Positions 45,624-55,082 of a stretch of DNA of 64,000 nt are shown piece by piece. Numbering within the stretch: position 1 is the stretch's first letter; every line of letters starts with the position of its first letter. The notes under the pieces were generated by a model. It saw only the letters and a list, made by a program, of their open reading frames with translations. It did not search any database and was not told where the DNA came from. The translations under genes and the position numbers were made by a program. Source of the DNA: Deltaproteobacteria bacterium (GTDB lineage Bacteria > Desulfobacterota > Syntrophobacteria > Syntrophobacterales > Syntrophobacteraceae); assembly GCA_021780695.1 (NCBI GenBank), contig JAJXYD010000008.1:1-64000 (forward strand). Direction: 5' to 3'.

Positions 45624-46181
45624 TTGATCGGAAAACTTCATTTCAGGCAACTCGCTTTCTTTACGCTTCTGGCAGCAGGGCTGCTCTTTCAAAACAGTGT
45701 AAAGGCCGCCGGTTACAACCGGCTGGATAGAAACGCTTTTGCGGCTCTTCGCAATCTCTACAGTACGACGCCCGCGGCAAGGATACTTCGCAAACAAGCC
45801 GTGGCGATTCTTGTTTTCCCAAGGGTTGTAAAAGCGGGCTTCATTGTGGGAGCGCAGACGGGTAAAGGCGTTCTCATAAAACGCGGCAGGGTGGTGGGCC
45901 ACTACAATATAGCCGCTGCTTCCTACGGCCTGCAGGCCGGGTTGCAAGCCTTCGGATACGCGATGTTTTTCATGAGCCCCAACGCCCTCGCCTATCTCGA
46001 TAAGAGCGGAGGCTTCGAAGTTGGAACAGGGCCAAGCCTTGTCCTGGTTGACCGGGGAGTTGCAAAAAGTCTTACCACGACCACTCTTGGAAAAGACGTA
46101 TACGCCTTTATTTTCAGCCAAAAGGGCCTCATGGGGGGTATTGGCCTGCAGGGCTCAAAGATCACCAGAGTTGGACCCTAA
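45624..46181 (+). CDS. SYLF-domain (Ysc84-like) lipid-binding protein
   Basis: A 185-residue exported protein. Signal peptide about 1-28 ending VKA-AGY. The SYLF domain contains KQAVAILVFPRVVKAGFIVG, GKGVLIKRGRVVGHYN and a late KDVYAFIFSQKGLMGGIGLQG, the family hallmark. Eukaryotic members bind phosphoinositides; bacterial ones are periplasmic and poorly understood. The TTG start is set by AAGGAGG seven bases upstream. The next gene begins about 58 bases later. Confidence 0.9.
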   Translation: MIGKLHFRQLAFFTLLAAGLLFQNSVKAAGYNRLDRNAFAALRNLYSTTPAARILRKQAVAILVFPRVVKAGFIVGAQTGKGVLIKRGRVVGHYNIAAASYGLQAGLQAFGYAMFFMSPNALAYLDKSGGFEVGTGPSLVLVDRGVAKSLTTTTLGKDVYAFIFSQKGLMGGIGLQGSKITRVGP

Positions 46182-46239
46182 CCGGCTTGGAACGTTCACG
46201 CGCAATCGCTTTCAGGCAATAATCAAGAGATTTTTCCGT

Positions 46240-47406
46240 ATGCAAACAGATGTAATCATCATAGGCGCCGGGGCATCGGGACTGATGTGCGCAATCGAGG
46301 CCGGAAAAAGAGGCCGATCGGTCCTGGTCCTGGAGCAGGGTGGAAAACCCGCAAGGAAGATACTGGTCTCCGGAGGCGGACTGTGCAATTTTTCAAACAG
46401 GATTATGGGGCCGGAGCATTTCCTGTCGCAAAATCGCGATTTTGTAACATCGGCTCTCTCACGCTTTACGCCCTCGGATTTTGTCTTTATGCTCGAAGAG
46501 CACGGGATCGAATACCATGAGAGGGAAGAGGGGCGGCTGTTTTGCAACGACAGCGCAAGCCGGGTCGCAGACATGCTCCTCTCCGAGTGTTACCGGGCGG
46601 GAGCGGGTTTCGAGTTTAACTGCGCGGTTTCGGCAATTAAAAAGTCCGACTCCTTCACGGTAGAGACGGATAAGGGGATTTTCAAATCGAAGTCGCTGGT
46701 CATAGCCACGGGAGGTTTGTCCTATCCTCAACTGGGGGCGGGAGGTTTGGGCTACCTGGCCGCAAAACAGTTCGCGATGAAGGTCACCAAGCTGCTCCCG
46801 GCGCTAACCCCCATAAAGTTTTCCCCCGAGGACGCGCGCGTTTTCAGCTCCCTTTCGGGCGTTTCGATCCGTTGCGCCCTAAGCCAGGGCGCTACGAGTT
46901 TTACAGACAATCTGCTCTTTACCCACACAGGCATAAGCGGCCCAGCCGTCCTTCAGATTTCCTCCTACTGGGACCGCAAATCCAGCCTGAGCATAGATCT
47001 GCTCCCAGGCGTAGACATTTACTCGGCCCTTACCGGCAACAAAAGTTCCAAGGTCCTTCTTTCCACTCTCCTCAACCGGTATCTGCCCAAAAGGTTCGTA
47101 AAACTCTGGTGCGATCTCCACTGCGCCCCAAAGCCAATGAACCGGTACAGCACCCAGGAAATCGCCGCAATTTGCCGGGGCCTGCACGACTGGGTGCTTC
47201 GCCCGGGTGGGGCGGAGGGTTTCAACAAGGCCGAGGTTACCCTTGGGGGCGTCGATACGGTCGATCTGTCCTCGAAGACGATGGAATCCAGGAAAGTACC
47301 CGGCCTCTATTTTGTGGGGGAAGTAACAGACGTTACGGGCCGCCTTGGCGGATACAATTTGCATTGGGCGTGGGCGTCCGGGCATGCCGCGGGACAATTT
47401 GTCTGA
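46240..47406 (+). CDS. BaiN/HI0933-type flavoprotein
   Basis: A 388-residue FAD protein of the HI0933 (BaiN-like) family. The N-terminal dinucleotide fold DVIIIGAGASGLMCAIEAGK, the KILVSGGGLCNFSN motif, SLVIATGGLSYPQLG and the C-terminal GLYFVGEVTDVTGRLGGYNLHWAWASG are all hallmark segments. It should reduce or oxidise an unknown substrate in the cytoplasm. Some members act on unsaturated bile-acid intermediates, but that cannot be assumed here. The open frame extends into the previous gene; the real start is the ATG at 46240, where the FAD motif begins at once. Confidence 0.93.
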   Translation: MQTDVIIIGAGASGLMCAIEAGKRGRSVLVLEQGGKPARKILVSGGGLCNFSNRIMGPEHFLSQNRDFVTSALSRFTPSDFVFMLEEHGIEYHEREEGRLFCNDSASRVADMLLSECYRAGAGFEFNCAVSAIKKSDSFTVETDKGIFKSKSLVIATGGLSYPQLGAGGLGYLAAKQFAMKVTKLLPALTPIKFSPEDARVFSSLSGVSIRCALSQGATSFTDNLLFTHTGISGPAVLQISSYWDRKSSLSIDLLPGVDIYSALTGNKSSKVLLSTLLNRYLPKRFVKLWCDLHCAPKPMNRYSTQEIAAICRGLHDWVLRPGGAEGFNKAEVTLGGVDTVDLSSKTMESRKVPGLYFVGEVTDVTGRLGGYNLHWAWASGHAAGQFV

Positions 47407-47442
47407 GAAGGTCAAAACCCGGACAGGGGTAAAGGGGGCGAT

Positions 47443-47799
47443 ATGAAAAAGCATGAATCGGGCGCAATTGTCTATTCGACCGAGCACGGCAGGATGTGTC
47501 CCGAGTGCGGGAAGAGCCTGGTTTCCTGCCTTTGCGGCAAAAAGCAGGCACCGGCCGCCGGAGAGGGCATCGTTCGGGTTGGACGGCAGACAAAGGGGCG
47601 AAAGGGCAAAGGCGTTACGGTCATTACGGGCCTGCCGGTAAGCGAGGCGCAGCTAAAGGCCCTGGCAAAAGAGCTCAAGGCCAAGTGCGGGGCCGGGGGG
47701 GCGGTAAAGGAGGCCACGATCGAAATCCAGGGGGACCACCGGGAATTTCTTATCGAAGAACTTGGCAGACGCGGGTGGAAAGCCAAGCGGATGGGCTGA
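47443..47799 (+). CDS. SUI1/eIF1-like translation factor with zinc ribbon
   Basis: A 118-residue YciH/SUI1-family protein, related to eukaryotic eIF1. The SUI1 domain (about 40-118) has [40 protein letters not shown] and [15 protein letters not shown]. The N-terminus contains a small cysteine cluster, [16 protein letters not shown], suggesting a zinc ribbon. Such proteins influence start-codon selection in archaea and eukaryotes; the bacterial role is not settled. AAAGGGGG lies just before the ATG. It follows the flavoprotein gene by 36 bases. Confidence 0.92.
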   Translation: MKKHESGAIVYSTEHGRMCPECGKSLVSCLCGKKQAPAAGEGIVRVGRQTKGRKGKGVTVITGLPVSEAQLKALAKELKAKCGAGGAVKEATIEIQGDHREFLIEELGRRGWKAKRMG

Positions 47800-47919
47800 G
47801 TTCAACCGTTACCACTTCCCCTGGTGTCGGGTCTCCTAAACTGGCTGATACAAAACGATAGAACTTTTTATTTTTCCGGCAGGTCAAGGCTGTCCGGCCA
47901 AATAGCACGAAACGTCACG

Positions 47920-49737
47920 CTAGCCGACGGTTGGCGCTTGCGAGGCCTTGGCATCCAGGAACTCCCAGCGCAGATAGGATTGCTCCAACTGCTCTTCGAC
48001 CGATTTTAGCCTGGCAAGCACCCTCGGCGCATCGGCAGCGTTTTTGCGGTAAAATTCCGGATCGGACATAGAGCGATAGAGTTCCTCCTTTTGGGCTTCC
48101 AAAAGCTCGATAGCCTCCGGAATCGCTTCGAATTCCCTTTGTTCCTTATAACTTAGCCCGAGTTTGAGCGCTCTTTTCGGCCGCTGATTTTGCTGTTTTA
48201 CCGGCGCCGGCGCACAGGGCGGCTCCGGTTGGGCCTGCCGCACGCGCAGCCAGTCGTCGTAGCCTCCAACGTACTCGCCTACCCTTCCCTCGCCCTCCAT
48301 CACCAGGGTACTGGTTGCCACATTGTTTAGAAACGTCCGGTCGTGGCTAACCAGAAGCAGAGTACCGGGATAATCCAGGAGCAGATCTTCCAGAAGTTCC
48401 AGGGTCTCGAGATCGAGGTCGTTTGTGGGTTCATCGAGTACGAGAAGGTTTGAGGGCCGGGTAAAAAGAGTCGCCAGCAAAAGCCGGTTGCGCTCGCCTC
48501 CCGAAAGGGTTCTAACCGGAGCCCTGGCGCGCTCGGCGGAAAACAGGAAATCCCCCAGATAGCCTATGATGTGCCTGGGTTTGCCGTTAAACAGGATAGT
48601 ATCATTTCCGCCGCCCACGTTTTCGGCTACCGATTTATTTTCATCGAGTTGGCCTCGAAGTTGATCGAAGTAGGCTATTTCAAGATTTACGCCCTGGCGC
48701 ACCGTACCCTTGGCCGGTTGAAGCTCCCCCAGAAGAACCCGAAGCAAGGTCGTTTTGCCCGCACCGTTGGGTCCTATGATGCCGATCTTGTCGCCGCGCA
48801 TCACAAGCGTGGAAAAATCCTCGATGAGCGGCCCTTTGCCCTCGTAGCCATAGCTTACCGCCTCGACCTCGATAACGAGCTTGCCCGATTTGATCGCATC
48901 CTGGGTTTTCATCCGCACCGAACCGATGAGTTCACGGCGCTCCTGCCTCTGGGCGCGCATCTTTTCGAGCTCTCTAACCCGCCCCTCGTTGCGGGTTCTT
49001 CTGGCCTTTATCCCCTGCCGAATCCAGATTTCCTCCCGGGCCAGCTTATCGTCGAAGCGCTTTCGATGGGCGGCCTCGGTCGAAAGGACGGCCTGTTTTC
49101 GCTCCTGGAAACTTTCGTAATCGCACGACCAGTCAATAAGGCGCCCGCGATCGAGTTCAACCGTTCGGGTAGCCACTTTTTTAAGAAAGCTCCTATCGTG
49201 AGTGACAAAGAGAAGCGCACCGTCGTAGCGATTCAAAAAGTCTTCCATCCAGCCGATGGCGCCGATATCGAGATGGTTTGTGGGCTCATCGAGAAGCAGC
49301 ACATCGGGCTGGCTGACCAGGGCCCGCGCAAGCATTGCCCTGCGCTTTAACCCCGCCGAAAGGTTTTCATAGAAAAGAGCGCCGTCGAGCCCCATGGAAG
49401 TAAGGGTCTTTTCAACCCGATTGGACAGGCGCCAAGGTTCCAATCCCTCTCCGCCGTATTTATCAAACCCCGCGGCCACTATCCGCGACAGGCTCCCGGT
49501 CTGCGCCTCGGGAACCTCCTGGGGCAAAAAAGAGACCCTGACTCCCTGCATATAGGAAATTTCCCCATCGTCGGCCACGAGATCGCCGTTTAAAAGACGC
49601 AACAGCGTAGACTTGCCGGTCCCGTTTCTGCCAAGCAAACAGACACGCTCCCCCCGCTCGATATGAAAGCCGACATGATCGAGAAGTAAAGCCCCTCCAA
49701 AACCGATGCACACCTCCCGCATTCCAATAAGCTCCAT
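47920..49737 (-). CDS. ABC-F family ATPase (Uup-like)
   Basis: A 605-residue soluble protein with two ABC ATPase domains and no membrane segments. First domain: Walker A LLGRNGTGKSTLL, signature LSAGLKRRAML, Walker B DVLLLDEPTNHLD. Second: IIGPNGAGKTTLL, LSGGERNRLLL, NLLVLDEPTNDLD. The linker is charged and coiled, and there is a C-terminal coiled-coil tail (about 530-595) typical of Uup, which acts on ribosomes or DNA and affects precise transposon excision. An internal ATG at 49722 is an alternative start. Confidence 0.92.
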   Translation of the reverse strand: MELIGMREVCIGFGGALLLDHVGFHIERGERVCLLGRNGTGKSTLLRLLNGDLVADDGEISYMQGVRVSFLPQEVPEAQTGSLSRIVAAGFDKYGGEGLEPWRLSNRVEKTLTSMGLDGALFYENLSAGLKRRAMLARALVSQPDVLLLDEPTNHLDIGAIGWMEDFLNRYDGALLFVTHDRSFLKKVATRTVELDRGRLIDWSCDYESFQERKQAVLSTEAAHRKRFDDKLAREEIWIRQGIKARRTRNEGRVRELEKMRAQRQERRELIGSVRMKTQDAIKSGKLVIEVEAVSYGYEGKGPLIEDFSTLVMRGDKIGIIGPNGAGKTTLLRVLLGELQPAKGTVRQGVNLEIAYFDQLRGQLDENKSVAENVGGGNDTILFNGKPRHIIGYLGDFLFSAERARAPVRTLSGGERNRLLLATLFTRPSNLLVLDEPTNDLDLETLELLEDLLLDYPGTLLLVSHDRTFLNNVATSTLVMEGEGRVGEYVGGYDDWLRVRQAQPEPPCAPAPVKQQNQRPKRALKLGLSYKEQREFEAIPEAIELLEAQKEELYRSMSDPEFYRKNAADAPRVLARLKSVEEQLEQSYLRWEFLDAKASQAPTVG

Positions 49738-50272
49738 GCCGATTCTTTTTGCCTCCCGGATAAATTCACAAAATAGCCGCAGCCGTTAACGGGTAATCAT
49801 AACAGCATGCCGGCCAAAAGTGGCCACTATTCGATAATTCAGAATCGGCCCTGCCCCCGCCCGGTTTAGAGAAAAACTCGTTCAAAACAAAAATATGTAA
49901 ATTTATCTATTTCCCCGGCAACACCGCCACGAAGGCTTTTAACTACAGTAGTGTAGGGCCAATCCCACATAAAGGGCGAAAACCATCCACAAAGGATGTG
50001 GGCAACGATTGACCTTACCAGGGAATTACCCATTATATCCAGTAGATATCAATAGCATAACGTCGCTTAAAAAATATTTTATTTGGCATAGGCTATGCTT
50101 TAAGCGCTCACGATCCATTGAGGCGTGCAGTGTAAAGCGCCGCAAGGCGCTGACTGCCCGGTACACAGGCGAAGGCATATTATGTCTCGAGCGTGCAGGC
50201 CTTTGTTTTCCAAATTCCAGTTCGTTTGACTAAGCGCGGTCTTTTCCAATCTGATTAAGAAGAGGATGATTT
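49738..50272. other. Intergenic region upstream of the DUF3300 gene
   Basis: About 535 bases. No gene. It contains an inverted repeat CATCC-ACAAA-GGATG near 49987-50000 and a small hairpin AGCGCC-GCAA-GGCGCT near 50138-50153. It is AT-rich in the middle (49870-49920 and 50060-50090). Promoters for both divergent genes probably lie here. Confidence 0.4.
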
Positions 50273-51556
50273 ATGAGGCAAAAGTTTAGAAGAGCCTTCG
50301 CCCTGATGTGGGCACTCACGGCCTTTATCTTTCCCGGCAAGGTTTTTGCCCAGGCAGGCCCCGCGCCGGTACAGATGGTTGCCTTCAGCCACGGGCAACT
50401 TGACCAGATGCTTGCTCCGATAGCGCTCTACCCCGATTCGTTGCTTGCCCAGATCCTTTTGGCGGCCACCTACCCAAACCAGATCATGGAGGCCAACCAG
50501 TGGGTAAGCGATCATGAGGGGCTAAAGGGCCCGGCCTTAGACAGAGCCCTGGAGGCCTTTACCTGGGATCTCAGCATCAAGGCCCTCGTGCCTTTTCCCC
50601 AGGTGCTCGACATGATGGCCCGGGAACCGGAATGGACCCGGGAGCTTGGGCAGGCGTTTTTGGCCCAGCAAGTCGAGGTCATGGAATCCATTCAACGCTT
50701 GCGGCGAAGGGCGCGGGCCGCCGGGCATTTGAGAACCAGCGTGGAACAAAGAGTTGTGGTACGGCAACGCTGCATAGAGATCCTTCCCACAAATCCTCAA
50801 GTCGTCTATGTCCCATGCTACAACCCGGTGGTTGTTTATGGCGCCTGGCAATGGGCCGCATACCCTCCCTTGACTTACTACCCGATCTGGCCGGGAGTGG
50901 CCGTGGCGCCGGTTGCGACCGTTTTCGGCTTCTGGGGTTCAGTCACCGTGGGACCGGTCTGGGGATGGGGCTGGGGTTCCTGGGGTTGGGGCAGCAATAA
51001 TATTTATCTCAATGCAAACCGCTTCGCAGACATAAACACGTTCAATGCGGCGGGCTTCGGAGGCGGATTTGCAACCGTCAGCATGCAGCAGGCCCTTGTG
51101 AGCGGCCGTTTCGGGGATGGAAGCCCCACCTGGAGCGCGGCCAGGGCATCGTACATGCGATACGGGGGCGCAAGGAATTGGGGACACGGCGGCCACATGG
51201 GACGAGGTTTGGGCAGAGGCGGCAGGGGCGGCTTCAGGCGAGCCTTCGGGCACTACCACGGCAGGGCCGGAGGATTCCACGGCCGCCGATTTGGGACAAG
51301 TTCTTTTAGAAGCGCAAAGTTGAGGGGCGGACACGGGAGTTGGGGCGGCCGGGGACGGCACGCCGGCAGGTTCGGCAATGGAAGGAAAGGCGCGGGCAGA
51401 AGCGGCCGTTTTTTTGGAGGCCGAAAAGGCGGATTTGGCGGTCACGGGCGAGGAGGCTCCTTTGGGTTTAAACATGGTTCATTTGCTCGAAAAGGCGGAT
51501 TTGGGCATGGCGGAAAAGGCTTTGGAGGGTTCGGCCGCGGGGGCCGCAAGCATTGA
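50273..51556 (+). CDS. DUF3300 protein with Gly/Arg/His-rich tail
   Basis: A 427-residue exported protein. After a signal peptide (about 1-25, ending VFA), the DUF3300 domain (about 30-260) has QLDQMLAPIALYPDSLLAQI, LAATYPNQIMEANQWV and the YVPCYNPVVVYG motif. The last 170 residues are a repetitive glycine-, arginine-, histidine- and phenylalanine-rich stretch (GHGRGG, FGRGG and similar), almost surely disordered. The family's function is unknown; location is the envelope. GAGGA precedes the ATG. A weak hairpin follows. Confidence 0.88.
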   Translation: MRQKFRRAFALMWALTAFIFPGKVFAQAGPAPVQMVAFSHGQLDQMLAPIALYPDSLLAQILLAATYPNQIMEANQWVSDHEGLKGPALDRALEAFTWDLSIKALVPFPQVLDMMAREPEWTRELGQAFLAQQVEVMESIQRLRRRARAAGHLRTSVEQRVVVRQRCIEILPTNPQVVYVPCYNPVVVYGAWQWAAYPPLTYYPIWPGVAVAPVATVFGFWGSVTVGPVWGWGWGSWGWGSNNIYLNANRFADINTFNAAGFGGGFATVSMQQALVSGRFGDGSPTWSAARASYMRYGGARNWGHGGHMGRGLGRGGRGGFRRAFGHYHGRAGGFHGRRFGTSSFRSAKLRGGHGSWGGRGRHAGRFGNGRKGAGRSGRFFGGRKGGFGGHGRGGSFGFKHGSFARKGGFGHGGKGFGGFGRGGRKH

Positions 51557-51557
51557 C

Positions 51558-51578
51558 AAGAGGTTTTCCGCCTCTTTT
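51558..51578 (+). terminator. Weak hairpin after the DUF3300 gene
   Basis: AAGAGG/CCTCTT stem with a seven-base loop and a short T-run immediately after the stop codon. Possible intrinsic terminator, but short. Confidence 0.35.
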
Positions 51579-51771
51579 GCCGGATAGAGAGCTCACATAG
51601 GCGACCAAGAGCCGTTCTGACCTTTCCTTGCTTTTGGCATCTCCGCGCAGCCGGAGTCACGTGAGATAATCGGGCGGGTAGAATGAGTCTTGGCATTCAG
51701 TTAAGGCCCGGAGGCAACCCTTGCAACCCGGAATGCGCGCCCCGCCCGATTTAAACCCGGCAAAAGCCCGA

Positions 51772-52626
51772 TCACCTTTTACTCATGTAAAAACCAAGGA
51801 CCTTCATGGTGTAGGAACTGGTCGGGGGAGTGTCGAACTGCCCGGGATCCCCGGTCATCCACCAGGATGCGGCACGCCGTACGGCCATGGATTCATCTTT
51901 ACAAATCGCATACTGCTCGCGAAGAATCTTTCCCATAACGCATATAAGCAACTCGCGGGCTTCTTCGGGGTTGGCCTGAAATTCATCGGGAGCTATTTGC
52001 TTTCCAGCATACTGCCTGGACCAACGAAGAATATTGGACTCCTTGATCTTCCAATCGCTATAGAGCCCGTCATTGGAAATTCCGGTGCGCGGAGCAGACA
52101 ACCGAAGTGCTTCGACAAGAGCCACGACCTGCGCATCGGTTATCGGGGATGGGGGTGAGACGGCCTCGGCGGGGGGCTGGGAATTGAGCGCGGGAAGATT
52201 CGAGGCGGCCTGGGGCTGAGCGCCCTCAGGCGGGCCGGGGTTTTTGGCAACCTGATCAGGATTGGTTTTGGGGGTCTGCTCAGCCGCGGAAATATCGACA
52301 AGCATGGCACGGTTGTCCTTCACCGGATTTGCGCTCGAGCGGTAGGTAATCAGGGCCTTGCGGTTTCGCAGCCGGTTGGCCTGGGCTATAAGAGTCTCTA
52401 TTTGACTCTTTTTCATAGTGTCCGTATCAAAATAGAAGACCCGACCGGGCACGTAGACGGCCCATTTATCCACGTTGATCACCACGGCCCGGGTCTGCTG
52501 CTCGCCGGGGGCCGCATCCGAACCGGCGGCAAAACAAAAGAACCGGGGGGGGAAAAACCCGATCAAAGTGAAGAGCACCGCGCAGACTATCGCTTTTACC
52601 AGCAGTTGTGAAATCCTAGGTTCCAT
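51772..52626 (-). CDS. Exported protein of unknown function
   Basis: A 284-residue protein, not recognised. A hydrophobic N-terminal stretch (about residues 8-30) serves as signal or anchor. The middle contains a proline/glutamine-rich linker (about 110-170), and the C-terminal part has a helical region (ALVEALRLSAPRTGI, EEARELLICVMGKILREQYA). The first domain VVINVDKWAVYVPGRVFYFD suggests a small beta-sandwich. GAGG six bases before the ATG at 52626 favours this start over the slightly longer frame. It converges with the DUF3300 gene. Confidence 0.65.
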   Translation of the reverse strand: MEPRISQLLVKAIVCAVLFTLIGFFPPRFFCFAAGSDAAPGEQQTRAVVINVDKWAVYVPGRVFYFDTDTMKKSQIETLIAQANRLRNRKALITYRSSANPVKDNRAMLVDISAAEQTPKTNPDQVAKNPGPPEGAQPQAASNLPALNSQPPAEAVSPPSPITDAQVVALVEALRLSAPRTGISNDGLYSDWKIKESNILRWSRQYAGKQIAPDEFQANPEEARELLICVMGKILREQYAICKDESMAVRRAASWWMTGDPGQFDTPPTSSYTMKVLGFYMSKR

Positions 52627-52991
52627 CCTTGCCCTCTGCAATTTCAGATTCAGGTCTGTTAAGGTGTCTATAAACCGTTGTGTTACGGTTTCATTTTACA
52701 GTTTTCTCGTTATTCTAATCCTGATTTTGACATCTGCGAACCCAAAATTTCAGAGGGTGAGGCGCGGCAGAGGCCTTCGCCATTGGGTCTACACATCGGG
52801 GGCAAGCCTTTCCCGAGGGGTTTCCCTTATCAGGAAAGTTCGGGTTCCTTTGACCACTCTCCCGGATAATTATCTGTTAAAAGTTTCCAACCCGCTTGTC
52901 AAACTGCGCGAGCTGTGTTAGCAAATGCGTCCTCAGAGGTGAACATCCGGGTAATTTAAAGACGCGCCCGCGGAAAGGATATTTTAAACTC
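52627..52991. other. Intergenic region between divergent genes
   Basis: About 365 bases with no gene or strong element recognised. A long frame extends upstream from the DUF1015 gene, but nothing in it resembles that family. Confidence 0.4.
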
Positions 52992-54335
52992 ATGGCTGAA
53001 ATCGCCCCCTTCAGAGGATTTAGCTACAATCTGGAGGAAGTAAAGGATCTTTCGCAAGTAACGATTCCTCCCTACGACGTGATATCCCCCGAAGAGCAGC
53101 GGGCTTTTCACGACAGCAACCCCTATAACTTCATACGGCTCGAGTTGGGCCTGCCCTCGCCCGAAGACTCGGCGGAAAACAACCCGCATACCAGGGCGGC
53201 GGCGTGTATCGAAAAATGGACCGCACAGGGGGTTCTTGTGCGCAGCCCTGAGCCGGCGATCTACAGGTACGAACTCGACTACAGGACGGAAAACCAGGCG
53301 GTTAAGACGCGCAGGGGTTTTATTTGCGCCTTAAGACTCGAGGATTTTTCCTCCGGCGGGGTACGGCCCCACGAAAAAACCTTTCAGGCGGCCAAAGACG
53401 AGCGGCTTGGGCTCATGCTTTCATGCAACGCAAACTTCAGCCCGGTCTTCGCTCTTTATCCCGATTCCAACGAAGAGGTCTATTCGGCCCTTTCCGGCGG
53501 CAGAGCCCAAGCCCCCGCAGTTTCTTTTAAGGACCGCGCCGGGATGGCTCACAGACTCTGGCCCGTAACCGAACGGTCCATTGTGGACCGGGTCCGGCAA
53601 CTTATGCTCGATAAGCCCCTTTTTATCGCCGACGGCCATCATCGCTACGAAACGGCGCTAAACTACAGAAACATTCTTAGAGCGCGTTGTAGCGGCAACT
53701 CCCCAAACGCCGCCTATGAATTCATAATGGTCTATCTGAGCGATATGAACGACCCGGGCCTCACCATTTTACCAACGCATCGGCTTTTAAGACATCTTGG
53801 GGACCGGGACTGCAAGGCACTAATCCAAAGGGCACAAGATTTTTTTACCATCGAAGCCTTCGATGCCGGAAGCCAAGGCAGAGGGCAATGGAAAGAAGCC
53901 ATAAGGGCCGGAGCAGCCAGAAAGGAAACGACCATCGGGTTCTATTGCAAAAGGGGTTGCTCGGTCTATGCGCTTACGGCGAAAAGAGAGCGGGTCGACG
54001 CTCTCCTTGCCGGCAAAAACATCCCCCCGGCCTTGAGGAGCCTCGATGTCGTGGTGCTCGACCAACTGCTTCTGCGTGACCTTCTGGGGCTTTCGGACCA
54101 GTTTCTGGCCGATGCGGGCAACATCAGTTTCATGCACGATTTTTGCGCGGCCGTCGAGGAGGTAAGTTCAGAGAGGTTCGATGCAGGTTTTTTTATAAAC
54201 GAGACCCGCATCGCGCAGGTGAGCGAAGTTGCAAGCTCAGGGCTCATAATGCCCCACAAGTCCACCTATTTTTATCCCAAGGTGACCTCGGGGCTTGTGA
54301 TAAATCCACTTTTCCCAAACGAGGAAATCATCTGA
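52992..54335 (+). CDS. DUF1015 family protein
   Basis: A 447-residue cytoplasmic protein of the DUF1015 family, found widely in anaerobes and Desulfobacterota. The opening IAPFRGFSYNLEEVKDLSQV and the conserved IADGHHRYETALNYRN (about 213-228) with its HHR motif are diagnostic. The fold is reported as ParB/serine-kinase related, but the reaction is unknown. The ATG at 52992 is supported by domain alignment; AAAGGA lies 12 bases upstream. Its stop codon overlaps the next gene's probable CTG start (CTGA). Confidence 0.9.
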   Translation: MAEIAPFRGFSYNLEEVKDLSQVTIPPYDVISPEEQRAFHDSNPYNFIRLELGLPSPEDSAENNPHTRAAACIEKWTAQGVLVRSPEPAIYRYELDYRTENQAVKTRRGFICALRLEDFSSGGVRPHEKTFQAAKDERLGLMLSCNANFSPVFALYPDSNEEVYSALSGGRAQAPAVSFKDRAGMAHRLWPVTERSIVDRVRQLMLDKPLFIADGHHRYETALNYRNILRARCSGNSPNAAYEFIMVYLSDMNDPGLTILPTHRLLRHLGDRDCKALIQRAQDFFTIEAFDAGSQGRGQWKEAIRAGAARKETTIGFYCKRGCSVYALTAKRERVDALLAGKNIPPALRSLDVVVLDQLLLRDLLGLSDQFLADAGNISFMHDFCAAVEEVSSERFDAGFFINETRIAQVSEVASSGLIMPHKSTYFYPKVTSGLVINPLFPNEEII

Positions 54336-55066
54336 GACAACAAAGGATTCTAACAAGCGATACCCTTTTTGACGGAAAGCTAACCGTTTGCCAGGAACAG
54401 AGGGGATATCGCTTTTCGCTCGACGCGGTTTTGCTGGCCGGGCTAACGCACATCCGCAGGGATGACCGGGTTATCGAGCTTGGGACCGGCTGCGGCATAA
54501 TCGCTCTGATCCTTGCCTACAGGGCCAAGACGGAACACAAAATCACAGCCCTAGAGATTCAACCCGAGCTTGCGGAGCTTGCCCAAAAAAACGTCCTGGA
54601 AAATCATTTCGACGAAAAAATCGAGGTTCACAGGTGCGATTTCCGCCAGGCCGCACCCGCGACATCAAACTTCGATCTGGTCCTTAGCAACCCGCCCTAC
54701 AGAAAACCGGGCACAGGCCGCATAAACCCAGACAATCAGAAGGCTATCGCCCGCCACGAACTAACGGCCGGCGTCGCCGACGTCTTTGAGGCCGCCAAAC
54801 GGTTGGTTCCAACGGGCGGGCGCGTGGGACTGGTATACCCCTCGGCCAGGCTCTCAACCCTGCTGGGCCAGGCCTTAGACCACGGATTTAGTCCCAAAAG
54901 GCTTACGATCATCCACTCGCGCGCGGGCGGACCCGGCAGGCTCGTTCACCTCGAATGCCGCAAGGGAAGCGGCGAGGGACTAACCATCGAGCCGCCTTTT
55001 TACATCTACGACGAACAGGGGCGCTATTCGCCCGGGATGCGGGAACTCTATAAATGCGCTGATTAG
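54332..55066 (+). CDS. TrmN6-like adenine methyltransferase, probable CTG start
   Basis: A 244-residue Rossmann-fold SAM methyltransferase like TrmN6, which makes m6A37 in tRNA-Val. The N-terminal LFDGKLTVCQEQRGYRFSLDAVLLA, SAM motif VIELGTGCGIIALILAYR, and catalytic LVLSNPPYRKPG are all there. No ATG, GTG or TTG occurs in frame close to the domain's beginning; a CTG at 54332 has GAGGA six bases upstream and overlaps the previous stop as CTGA, the same geometry as usual ATGA couplings. The frame extends well upstream inside the DUF1015 gene, so the exact start remains uncertain. Confidence 0.85.
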   Translation: MRQQRILTSDTLFDGKLTVCQEQRGYRFSLDAVLLAGLTHIRRDDRVIELGTGCGIIALILAYRAKTEHKITALEIQPELAELAQKNVLENHFDEKIEVHRCDFRQAAPATSNFDLVLSNPPYRKPGTGRINPDNQKAIARHELTAGVADVFEAAKRLVPTGGRVGLVYPSARLSTLLGQALDHGFSPKRLTIIHSRAGGPGRLVHLECRKGSGEGLTIEPPFYIYDEQGRYSPGMRELYKCAD

Positions 55067-55082
55067 TAACGGAGGCAGAAAA

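Noticed and set aside
51442..51696. Open frames opposite the DUF3300 tail
   Set aside because: Produced by the repetitive GC-rich coding sequence of the real gene; no independent signals.
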